A stretch of DNA of 64,000 nucleotides from Capitulum mitella. Taxonomy: Eukaryota > Arthropoda > Thecostraca > Pollicipedomorpha > Pollicipedidae. Positions within the stretch are counted from its first letter, which is position 1. Each line of letters opens with the position of its first letter. Positions 32,101 through 44,100 of this stretch are shown one piece after another. The notes beneath the pieces are model-generated. The model did not search any database, was not told the DNA's origin, and saw only the letters and a program-made list of their open reading frames with translations. The translations under genes were made by a program, and so were the position numbers. The stretch is taken from NCBI GenBank assembly GCA_030062745.1, contig CP099844.1, forward strand, positions 21,762,596-21,826,595, written 5' to 3'.

Positions 32101-35100
32101 CTTCTACCGTTCTGAACGCCACCGTCAGCGAAAGGCGCGCCAGCCCACCTCTTGATCTCCGACTCGACGATGGCCTTCTCGCGCGCGATCTGCTCGGGCG
32201 TCTTCCCAAGGTCGCGCTCCGTTTCGCCGATCGCGTCGACCGCCGAGCCGGCCTCGGCCGACGTCTCGGCGGCGGCGGCGGCGGCCGCGGCCGCGGTGGC
32301 CGCCGCCTTGGCCGCGGCCACGGCGACGGCCACCGAGTCGACGGGCGCGAGGCAGACGGCCGGCGGCGGCGGCGGCGGCGGCGTGGGCCACATCTGCGGC
32401 GGCGGCTGCGACAGGCCCGGCGGCGGCACGTGCAGCGCGCCCAGCACGTGCTCCACGGGCGGCGCGCCCGGCGGCGGCGGCGCCCCGCTCACGGCAGCTG
32501 CTGAAACAGAGAGACGGACACGGGACGCGGTCAAGGGCCGGACATTCTCTCCAGATACACACTCACCCCTGTTCGTCTGGTAAACCGTGCATAACACCGC
32601 CCCTGATTCTGTCCGGTACACCAGTGCTAATAAAACTTTGAATATCGCCCAAATTTCTGCAGCCTCCTTCATCAAAGCACCAGCGTGATGAACGCGATCG
32701 CCCAAACACTGCCAACGCGCATTTACGAAGTTCTATTAGCAAAAGTTAAAAAAAAAACGGCGTAGAAGATGCCCAGGTAGGACGTCATCAACAACGTGCC
32801 ACATTCACGACGCGGACACACAAGGCGACGAGCTTGGCTTATCCACCACAGAGGGAAACGTCAGGTACTCGAGGCACTTGAACCATGCCTTCCACAAACA
32901 GCTGCGCCATCTCTTCTAACCAACAAGGGCAAGCTCGCGTTCTCCGCTGCCGCCGCTGGCCCACCGCGCCCAGCCGCTCCGGCCTCTGACCTGGTCCGCC
33001 GCCGATAGTCTGCGGGGTGCCGACGTTCAGCTGCGGCATGTTGTGCGGCTGCAGCGGCTCGCCAGCGAACGGGTACGGCAGGTCGGCGTAGCTCATGTCC
33101 AGCGGCTCTCTGTCGGACGAGCGACGGCCGGTCACGGCACACCCACGGCGAAAGCTCGGACACAGCGACGACAGATGCGGACGAACAATCCAGTCACTGA
33201 TCTTGTGCACAAATGGTCCGGGAGGATGCGCACAATAGTCCAGACCACAGCTGGTGCCAACGAGAAACCATGCGATTACAGCCACCGTCGAAACAATGTA
33301 AATTCTGCTACCTCTAAAAGCCCTTAAAATATGAGAATTACTGAACAGCTCGGAGCACAGCATGCAGAACGTGGACCCATTCAGTTACATCAAGACCGTT
33401 TTCCCCGCACCAACAGGTCGCAGCCACCTCCCCACAATGCCGCCGGTGGGCGGTCCTACCCAGCCGTTCCGCGCGGCGCGCCGCCCACCGAAAGTGGTCC
33501 CGCCACCCACCGGAAGTGGTCTCGTTCGTCGATGATCTTCTTGAGGTTGAGCGCCTCGGCGACGAACTTGTGCTCGTCCACCATGCCGGGCGCCATGCGG
33601 CCGAAGCGCTGCTGGATGCGGCCGCAGATCGCCTCCAGCTGCTGGAAGGTGGCCGCCGTCCACGGCCGCTGGCTGGTGGTCAGGCCCGAGCCGAGCCGGC
33701 GGAACGCGCGCGGGAAGTAGCGCTCCTGCCGGCGCACAGCCGACGCCGCGTCACTCGCGCGCAGTGTTGGAAAAACTCGTTTTCCGGTGTCAAGGAACGC
33801 CAAAAAATTTATACTAAAATTTCTTTAAAAAAAATTATAATAAAATTTGGTACTCCAAAATGTACATTCCCCCCCCCCAAAAAAAAGACATGGGTATTCC
33901 TACTCAGAGAAAATATATTCCAAAAGAGAATTTGTACTCCGACACAAAGAAGAAAAACCAGGATTTCAACACTGCTCGCGCGGGCGGACGGTCGCGGCCG
34001 GTCTGCCGCAGCACAGAGCAATCGTCACCAATGCAGGATCTCTCTGTACAGCTTCACGAGCAGGCCACCCAGGCCGTCCCACGCCGGTGACAGTGCCCAA
34101 CAGGCGGGCGGCACCAGAGCCGGCGGCGACCGCACCAAAGGCCGGGCGTGCAGTGACCCGGCTCCCCGTCACCACAGGAACGACCATCGAGGCCAGCGGA
34201 GACCGACACACAACCGACGGGACTCACCAGGTACATCGTGCGGTGGAACGGCGACTGCAGGTGGGCGACCGCCTCCAGCTCGCTCTCCATCCGGTGAAAG
34301 CACATGGTGCAGACGTAGAAGTCGCCGCCGCTGCCGTTGACCAGCAGGGTGAACTCGGTGCCTGGCGGCGGCAGGCTTGGGGTCACGGGGGACCAGCACG
34401 TCCGAAGGGCCTCCGGACCAGAGGGGGCCGTAGTCGTGATTGAAGACGGCCATCCAGTGTGCAGCAGCCTGTTCTCCGTCCACGTCCACCGAGTGTCGGC
34501 AGCCGTGCACACGTCGCCACAACCGCCAGTGTTCCCGTACTAAATTCTCCACCACAGCCAGCCACCGACACCTTAACGTAATCAGGGCAGCGCCGCGTCC
34601 TGCGTGAAAAGGACAACTGCCTACGAGTGTGCTGTGCCTATGACACAACCCGAGGCGCCCGTTCCACTGACCCCATCATGTACAAACGGTCTGAGCGGAC
34701 GGCTCCGCGGCACACTGCAGCACAACACACTCACCGACCAGCGCGCAGTTGGGGTGGTTGTCCAGGAACGTCTTCTCCTGGCTTAAGTCCTGCTGCTGGT
34801 GCTGCTGCTGCTGCTGGGTGGCGTCGACGGCGACCGCCGGCGGAGGGTATGACGTCACCGGTTGGCCTACCCCGACCGGAGGAGGCCCCGCCACGCCGGC
34901 CTGCGGCCAGCCGGCCCCGGCCATGCTCCACTGGGAGCCGTTCGCGGCGCTAGTCTGAGGCCATCCAGGCCCAGCCACGGTCGCCTGAGGCCACGCAGAC
35001 CCATCTCCGCTCGTCTGAGGCCAGCCGGACCCAGCCATTGTTGTCTGAGGCCACCCAGATCCAGCCATGGTCGTCTGAGGCCACCCAGATCCTGGCACGG

Positions 35101-38100
35101 ATGTCTGAGGCCAACCAGATCCAGCCATCGTTGTCTGAGGCCATCCGGATCCAGCCATAGTCGTCTGGGGCCATCCAGATGCAGGCACCGATGTCTGAGG
35201 CCATCCGGATCCAGCCATAGTTGTCTGAGGCCATCCGGATCCAGGCACGGATGTCTGGGACCATCCAGACCCAGGTGCGCCAACCTGAGTACTTCCAGTC
35301 ATATTCATTTGCTGGTTTCCGGCCATTGTCGTATGGAAGTTTCCCGTCATGCCCTGTAGTCCTTGCCCGTACGGCTGCTGGTTGCTATGCATACCGGACT
35401 GTGGGCCTACCGAACCGGGGGTTCCAGGCATACCCAGCAGTGGACCCCCTGGCATACCGGGGCCTGGCATACCTGGTCGGGGGCCTCCTGGCATACCAGA
35501 GCCTGGAGTAGCCAGCAATGGGCCTCCTGGCATACCGGGGCCTGCCATACCTGGCCGGGGGCCTCCTGGCATACCTGGACGTGGCGTGCCCAGCAATGGG
35601 CCTCCTGGCAAACCAGGGCCTGGCATACCTGGCCGGGGGTCTCCGGGCATACTCGGACCTGGTGTACCCAGCAGCGGGCCTCCTGGCACACCGGGGCCTG
35701 GCATACCTGGCCGGGGGCCTCCCGGCATACCTGGTCCTCCTGGCACACCTGGGCCTCCGGGAAGAGGCCCTCCTGGCATACCCGGCACCCCTGGACGGGG
35801 CCCTCCTGGCACAGCTAGGCCTCCAGGACGAGGGCCTCCTGGCATTCCAGGGCCTCCAGGACGTGGGCCTCCTTGCACAACAGGTCCTCCTGGACGGGGT
35901 CCTGGCATACCCGGCGCTCCTGGACGGGGTGCAGGCGGCACGCCTGGTCGCGGGCCGCCGACAGCTGCAGTCGGCGCAGTGCTGGACGCCGCCGCCGGAG
36001 CGCCGCTGGACGGAGCCGACGTTCGAATGGCCGGTCCCGACGTGGCGGCGGCTGTCGTCGCGGTCGTCGTCGCCGGCTCCTGGGCCTGGCTGACCGCCGC
36101 CTGCTTGGCGGCCGTTTGCTGGGTGGTGGCCGTCTTCTGAGTCGCGGTGGCCGGCTTCTGGGCAGCCGTCTCGCCGCCGCCGCCGGTCACGGCCGGCGCG
36201 ATGGGCCGGGGACCACCAGGCATCCCTGGCCGCGGTCCGCCCGGCCACGGGCCCCTCGGCATGCCCGGCCTGGGGCCGCGGAACATGCCCGGGAAGGGCC
36301 CGCCGGGGAAGGGCCCGCCGGGCCCGGGCCGAGGGCCCCGCCACATGCCCGGCGGCCGGGGGCCGCGCATGCCGGGCGGCCAGGGGCCGCGCCAGCCGGG
36401 CCCGGGGCCGCGCATCATGCCGCGCGGCCCCATCATCCGAGGGTGGAAGCCGGGCCGCGGGCCGCCCGGGAACCATGGTCGGAACCCCATCGGGCCCATG
36501 TTCATGTTACCCTGCCAGCCGGAGCCATCGTCCTGCCAGCCGGAGCCGTCGTCCTCCCAGTCGCCGTCGCCCTCCTCGCCGTCGCCGTCGCCGCCAGGAG
36601 GGACGCGCGGCGCCGAGAACCCCTCCTTCGGCTTGTTGGGCGGATCTGCGACGGAGGGAGGCACGGCCGCAGTCAGCTGACCGCGCCGGCGAAGGCCACG
36701 CGGAGACGGTCCTGCACTGTCCACGCGCACGCCTGACAACCATGGCCGGTCAAATTCTACCGCCAACCACTGCGACAACACTTGCAACCAGCATCCCATG
36801 TATGCTACGTTTAAGGTGTTCACGTGGTCACGGGCGTACAACGGGCGTACAACGGGCGTACGACGGGCGTACAACGACGCTCGATATGCCAAGGCAATGA
36901 AGACAAAAGCATAGCTGGGCATGTCACAGCCAGCAAGGTCAACCAAGATAAAACAACAATCCACGACGTCAAATGTTGTGGATTGTTGTGTTGTGGATTG
37001 TGGATTATCCCGGAGGCCCAGGTGTGCCCCCCCGCAAGTTCCATTCCTGAGCGTCGTCTAAGAAGGTCGCCTGCCGCAAGCAGTGTGGCAGTGGCGAGCC
37101 CTGCTCCGCGCAGTAGTGGGAGCTGCACACCGCCGGCACTGCCGGCGGTACCTACTGACCGTCATTGGGATTGTCCAGTGCCTTCTGCCAGGCGACTTGG
37201 TGCTCCTCCGAGTCGGCATGCGCCTGGAAGCAGGCCAGGCCCTGCATGCTGAACCCGCAGACATTGCACCTGCGGTGGAAGAGCGCAATCGCACGGTCAG
37301 AACTTCATCCAGAGAGGTGCCGGCACACCACAACCGGGCCACGGGCTCCTGGACCGGGACCGGTCCCGATGTTCAACTCCTCAGTACAACCTCGGGTACA
37401 AAACGTCCCCAGAAGTTGATCACGACGACGGAAGACACTGCCACTGGGTCACCCACAGCCCGACAATGAGTGATTAGTATCACGCGCACGGTTACGGGAC
37501 ATGTACAGCAGATATTTCAGCAGGCGTGTGCGCTAGCAAATCACAGATACCAGTTTAAGAGCGGCAGATGCCAATTTCTGAAACATGGTGCGTCTCTGTA
37601 CGTTGTCGAATCTTACACCTGCACCGCTCCGAGTATTTAAAACGTCCCAGAGCGCTGAAGAAATGCGGTTTTGAGTCACTTCACCGCAGGCCAGCTGTCA
37701 GCCCCGGTCCACTTCGTCGCGTCACGAGGTGACTCGGGAGCTGCACCAGTCTCTATCACCGCAACAGGCCGTCCGCGGGCCGGTACGCACCTGACTCGAA
37801 GCGGGTCGAAACAGAGCTTGCTGAAGACGTCAGTGAGAACACCACCGAGTGTGACAGTCAGATCCAGTCGCGGATCCTCGTACGCCTCTCCCTGCAATGG
37901 CCGACAGCGGCGTTACAGCGGCACGGCATGCTCACGCCGACCAGGAGGCCCGTCAAACGGCGCCACACAACGCTCGCAATGACATCTACCGACAAATGTC
38001 GGAACGCGACACGCATGAACCGCGCATCGCGTAAGCTGAATAAACGCTGTGCACCATGCTGAACTACCTAACCTTTACGCTCTTGCATGGAAATGGGCCA

Positions 38101-41100
38101 AGTTACGACAGCGGCAAACGCTGGGCCGAGAGGAGCTCTAAAGGAGGCATTTCATTTCAATTCACCCGCTTTTGAACAACGATGACCTCTGGAGGGTCCT
38201 CGAGAAGTGTTCCGCTGTTTGAAGGGTAATCCCGTTTGAATTTCTGAAATAAATGCATCATGAAGGCCCCAAAATATGTGAGATTATGACAAATACGGCG
38301 TTAAAATATCCATCAAACTGCCAAGCCCATGAAATGAAACATACGACGAGATCCACGCTCAATGGTGTACTATCACCAAGCACCACCAAATTTTGCATCT
38401 GGTGCTCTTTGGGTTCCACTTGAATTTCCCAGCGGCGACATGAGAAGACTCATGACTGTATACGTCAATTACTGTCTCGCCAATTCTCCCACTGGCTATA
38501 ACTCAGATCCCAAAACGCGACAACGCATTCCCCTTCCATGTCGTCTACGGAAACACCCCCCAAAGCACTTGTTTCAAGCCAGTAGTACCAATTTCGCATA
38601 AGGTTTCTGACATCGTCTCGCAATGGCTTCCTCCTCTCGGCCCAAGCCAGCGCAAAGCTACGATCATGACGAAGGTTTTTGTACTGAACAGGCGTAAGAA
38701 CTCTAGCCTAAAAGTATCATGGTGCAAGCTACACTCACCAATGTCCCTACAAATCCGTTTTCATTCTGGAAATATGAGAAGTCGTTAAAGCTTCATAAAA
38801 AGACCAAGAAAGCTTTCTCCAGGTTCAACTATCACATCCAAAGACAAACGCGAAAATCGCTCCGAACAAACACCACATTCACGTCAATGCACCGTTTGCT
38901 TTGACACCGCAGCAGTTGTACACATGACATACCGCCGAATCGCATCGCGTAGCCTCAGTCGGGGGCCGGTCGTGGTGCAGAGTGCATCGGAGCATCGACG
39001 TGCCAGCTAACAATCCGGACACGGCCTGGTAACTTGCACCATGATACTACAAATACGCCCTAGCCTTACCAGCGACATTTCCGACAGAGCCTCGACATAG
39101 CGTTGCCACGCCAGGAGAGCATCTTCGGACGCGTCTATGACATCAGCGTCTTGCTCCTGACACTCTCTAGACGCAGGGTCCAGTGCGAGTTGGACGGCCG
39201 CCCCTTCCGGCACATACTCGGGGTAGGCCGGGGTGCCGAAGGCGTAGACGTCGTCCCGGGTCACGCGCTCGGCGACGTCGGCGGACGGCGGCCGCGGCGC
39301 TGGCGTCGGTTCGCCCAGCAGACACCGGGCCTTGCCTTTCAGAGATGCCAACAGACCGAGGCCGGACACCGGGCGAGCGGTGCTCGGATCCGGTTCCGAT
39401 CGGAGCTCGCCGGACGTGACAGCCGCACCGTCCGCGCTACAGGACTGATGAGCTTTGTAGATGTCCCCGTCCAGGTAGTCGGACAGCGAAAACGGTGCCG
39501 GAGAGCGGCTCGTGGGAACGTCCGAGGGGAGTGACTCAGTCGGTTCGCTTTCGGACATTTCGGCGGCGTTTGGTGTGATGGGAGTCTGGTGTATAAGCTC
39601 AGCGCATGACCCTGGTGGTTCACAGGCTGGCTCTGCCTGAGACCCGAGCACGACCCGGTCATTCAAGGTCGCCACATCCGCCACATTGTGGGCTATTTCT
39701 GTCTCTTCAAGAGCAATCTCCGAGGGGGTCTCGTGAGAAGTCGAGAATGCAGGCTCTGCACTGTCAGCACGTTCCACGACAGTCTTGCTAAAAAGCTTGG
39801 CTTTCTCCTTCAGCGCGCGGAGGCCCAACAGCAGATTCACTGGTTTCTCTTGACTAGGCGGGGGCTCGTTGCTGACACGACGGGTAGATTTACAGCGTCC
39901 AGCGTCCTTACGCGATCTCCGCGGCGGTTTGATGTTCTTCAGCTCTCTGAGCATCAATGGCGAGTTACTAGGCGAGTAGGGCGCGTCCTCATCAGGAGAG
40001 TCACTTGAATCCCATCCCGGATCGTCCAAGGCATCGTCATGGACGTCACCAGCTTCGCCCTCATCTCGAGGTGCTTCATGACAGCTATCGTCTACGGAAC
40101 CGTCGTTTTCGGCAGCAGTCTTATCATCACTGCCGTCTTGATGCCGATCCTGTTCCTCCGAGGTTGTTTTGTCGTGACGATCTTTTGTATCTGCCTCCAC
40201 CAGTTGCGATGACGTGACACTACCAGGACGTGCGGGTCTTTCTTCAGAATCGCCAGCCGGCTGCGTAATCCTCTCAGCAGGAATGGGGCCGTCAGCTACG
40301 ACGGCGTACTCATGTTTTTGCACCTCGGCAGCACGCCTTTCTGAGGTATCTGTTGTGCACAGCGAAGCGTCAGCGACTGGCAGTTCGTTCCTGGTCCCTC
40401 CAACACAGGCCGGTGAGGACCACATCGTTCCCACACGCGGCCAGTCGACTGGCGCAGGACCCGACAGGATGGGAGGCTCCGGCACCTCCACACTGGAGCT
40501 GCGCTCGCGCATCGGCACCACTTCTGCGGATGCCTTTACAGAGTCCTCCACACTGGCAAGGCCAACGCCCCGAAGGAAGTGTGGCGTCTCCAGGACTGCC
40601 GCTGACCGGAACAAATCCTGGCCCCGACCGTCCGAACTGACCACCGAGTCCACTGGTTTAGGGGCGTCCCATCTAGTCCGACGACTTCGCTCTCTCGGCA
40701 CTCCCGCCATCCTAGGTACGTTTCTATTGATGATGCTAGCGACCGCGAAAGCTGATGGTGGACGTCGTGGTTCTGCGTCAGAGCCGTCTGACGTACTTCC
40801 ATGATTAGGTCGAGAGGGAGCATCTTTGGGTTCTTCTTTCGGTCGACGCTTCACCTTTTGGACATCTTTCTTTTCGGTAAGAAGTACGTCCAGCAGTGAC
40901 GAGCCCCTGGCGACAGCCGACGATTCGCGCAATTTCTGCTCAATGTTCTGGAGTTTCTGGCGTTTTCTTTTTTCCCTTTCTTCTGCAGTTTCATTAGGAC
41001 GAGAATTGTACGGGTTATCAAGCCTTGGATGCTTACTAACAGGACGCTGCGGGAGCCCTCTAGTTCCAGACGCATTTTCCACGATCTGTTCCCCTTCAGA

Positions 41101-44100
41101 GGGTTTCTCTGCCGTCTTTTTCGGAATCCTGCAAAGACGCCAGAAACTTATTAAACCGTGTTAAAATCTTATCCTGAACTGCCGACAAGCAAGTCGATGG
41201 ATTTTACGTCATTTGGACAGCAGCGTTAGGAAGAGTTCATCTACTCGCGAAATGACAAAAAAAAAACGCAGCCAAAAGGCAGAGTGAGTAACTTCTGAGT
41301 TTAAATGAGTGACATACCTAAATTCCTTTGTTTTTGTTTTCGATTCCTGTTGAGAAGACACTACTTTCTTCACTTCCTCAGCTAGGGCCTCGGCTGAGTC
41401 CCCTGATTCTGTTGGAACGGGAACTTTAAGCTCCTCTGGAGCCCTCAATTTCGTGTCCTTTTTCGCCGGAGTTTTGCCCACACGGGGGCTGGGCAAAGCT
41501 TGGCTGCTGTCTTTGTCTGAGACAACTGCAGAATGCGCCGCTGTTTCCGCTGTCTTTGCATGTTTCATAAATCTTTTAGCCTTTCTATACAACCTGTGGT
41601 AGGCCTTCGACAGCTTCACGTCCCTCAACCGTACAACACAGCGGTGTACCCGAAATTTCCGCCGAGTCCTCCTGTCTTCTTTCGATTCCTTAAACCGTCC
41701 GTAAGTCCGCATCTTCTCTTCGTCTTTTCGTTTCCCACCATCGAGCTTACCCTTATCAGAGTGCCCGGATGCCAACTTGGCACTTGACACAACGAGCGCT
41801 GGGCCCTCTGGCGTCTGGAGGGAAGTCTTGGCAACCTCGACAGATGGTGTATCCGTTAAAAGAGGTGCCATGTCCGTAAGCGTGCTGGCTATTGACGGCA
41901 AGGCACCTTCGTGCACAACAAAAATGCTGTAGGTCTTCTTGGCGCTGTCAGCTTCATCCACGCTAGTCATGACTCTTGACCGACCAGCTTCATCGTTTTT
42001 GATGGGAAAAAGACTCCGTGCTGAGTCCGGACACGATGACTCGTTATGCGAATGGCGGAGAGCAAGGAAATCTTCGTCCACGGTACGGGAAACAGGTTTC
42101 GTTGGTGACTTAATCAAGTCGACTAAGGTATGCGCCTGAAGTGGTGCTTCACTGCACACAGAAGAATCTAACACACTAAGCAAACCCGAGGCATCAAACT
42201 GTTCATCTGGCCCTGCGCTGAGCTCGGCAAAATCTTTTTCTGCCTCTTTCCACATTTCTTTATTTGCATCTTTCTGACATTCCACGGAATTTCCAGTCTC
42301 CAAGTAATTCAATTCCTGGGCCACATCCTCTGGACTCAAACTCTGCATGTTCTGGTGTTCAGGGATAAGATCTAACACACCTGCGGCCTCACCGTGAAAC
42401 GACGTACCAAGGCGCGCTTTTGTACCAGTCTCATTATTTTGTTCATCCTCCACAGAAGCTCTCCTCTTTCGAGGGCACGTGGACGAAAAGCTCATAGGCA
42501 CCTCACCATTATCTTCGGAGGGCTTCTGGGAACCCGCTCGCTTGCTTTTCGACCGACGCGCTTGTTTCAGGTACTTCTGTTGACAGCTCGAGCTGAGATC
42601 TCCATCCATGCTGGACACTCTCCGTCGTAAATGAGAAGTTCCTTGTCGACGCCTTCCTCGAGGATCAGACGTCGCAAACTGCTCCTTTTCGGTCACCCAG
42701 TGCGTGATCTCTGCTTCGGTGAGTCGTTTAAGCAGCACCTTGGGCGAATTTCTCGACGGCAGGCATGACGGCCTGACGGGGCAGGCTACCGGACCTGACC
42801 CGTGAACATGGCTCACAGCCTCATCTAAACGTGCATCACAGTGCGCTGATGAAATGCCGCTTTGCTTTCTGGAAGAATCCAAGACAGACGCTTTCTTTTC
42901 ACTTCCTTTTAAACAACGCACACCCTCAGACAGCACCGATTTGGGAAAGCCTACAAAAGGTTCTGTGAGGCTTTCAGAGCTTTGGGATGTGTCTCGGTTG
43001 TGAAGCCTGTTTTCAATATCTCTCAGCCTTTCTTTTCTCTTTCTCGCTTTGCGCCTCTTCTTTGCTCTTCTTTCCATTTCCTCATCTGAGCCAGGCGGCG
43101 GGCTCGGAGGAATGGGCGCACGCCGCTTGCTCCGACCACGAGCCCCTTTTCGATCGCGGCCTTTGGTTCGACGCCTCGCTGTGAGGGGCACGTGGCGACC
43201 ATCATTAGCAAGTCTCATTAGCTTGACCCGTACTTCGCGCAGCAGAAATCGCTGCACATCACCGCCAGGACTGCCTTCCCGTGACGGGGCTTCCGGCCGG
43301 CTGCTCGGTTCCGACGAGGGACGTCCAGGCGGCTTTGACGCTGGAGCAGCTTGATCATTCCGTGCTTGGTATTCATTATCATTCGTCCCTGCACCACTCA
43401 ATGGTGACATTCTCTTTTTCCCTAACTGTTCTTGCGATAACAGCACCGCGTCAGAGTTGCCATTGTACAACGCGCTGGTTACCATCTTTGGCTTTGCTGA
43501 ACAGAACGGTTCGCTCTGGACCTCCTGAATCCGGAAATCAGAAGACGGCGCGCGTTGTATGATTGTGCCCAAATTATCCGAGGTTTGCGGCGACGGCAAG
43601 CTCTCAGACCTGTCGCAGTCTGCACCGCTAACCGTCGCTGCCAACAAAGTCTCCGTTGCGGGAGGAACATCAGACGACGTACTTGGTACCTCCACCTTTT
43701 CCGCCAATGTTTCGGTGGGGGGGTTTGGAACAGATGGATTTGGCCCCGGAGGAAAGGCTGGGAGAGTAAAGACTTCCGCTGTTTCGTGAGGCACAACAGA
43801 AGCGCTAAAAGGCGGAACGTTTTTCTGGTGCCCCCGACGTTCGGAGCCGTCAAAGCTACTTCCCGGCATCCCCAGCTCACCCTGCACAGCCGCACTTGTT
43901 TCCGCCCGTCCCCTGTCAAGACACGACCTCTGCTCGTTGTCCGTCCCGCGGCCATTTGGCGGATCACACACCGAAAGGCCTGTAACAGCTACCGACTGAC
44001 CAGCTCCCGACGTGCTCCGAGCACCTGAATCACTCCCTGCACCCGCCGACTGAGGCTTTGACATGGAATCACCACTTTCTCGCGCGCGATCCAGTTCGAC

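Noticed and set aside
35349..36140. Plus-strand open frame of 263 codons with a perfect Gly-X-Y collagen pattern
   Set aside because: It is antisense to exon 5 of the giant gene. The GGNCCN-type repeat yields Gly/Pro frames on both strands; only the minus strand has matching splice sites and continues into zinc fingers.
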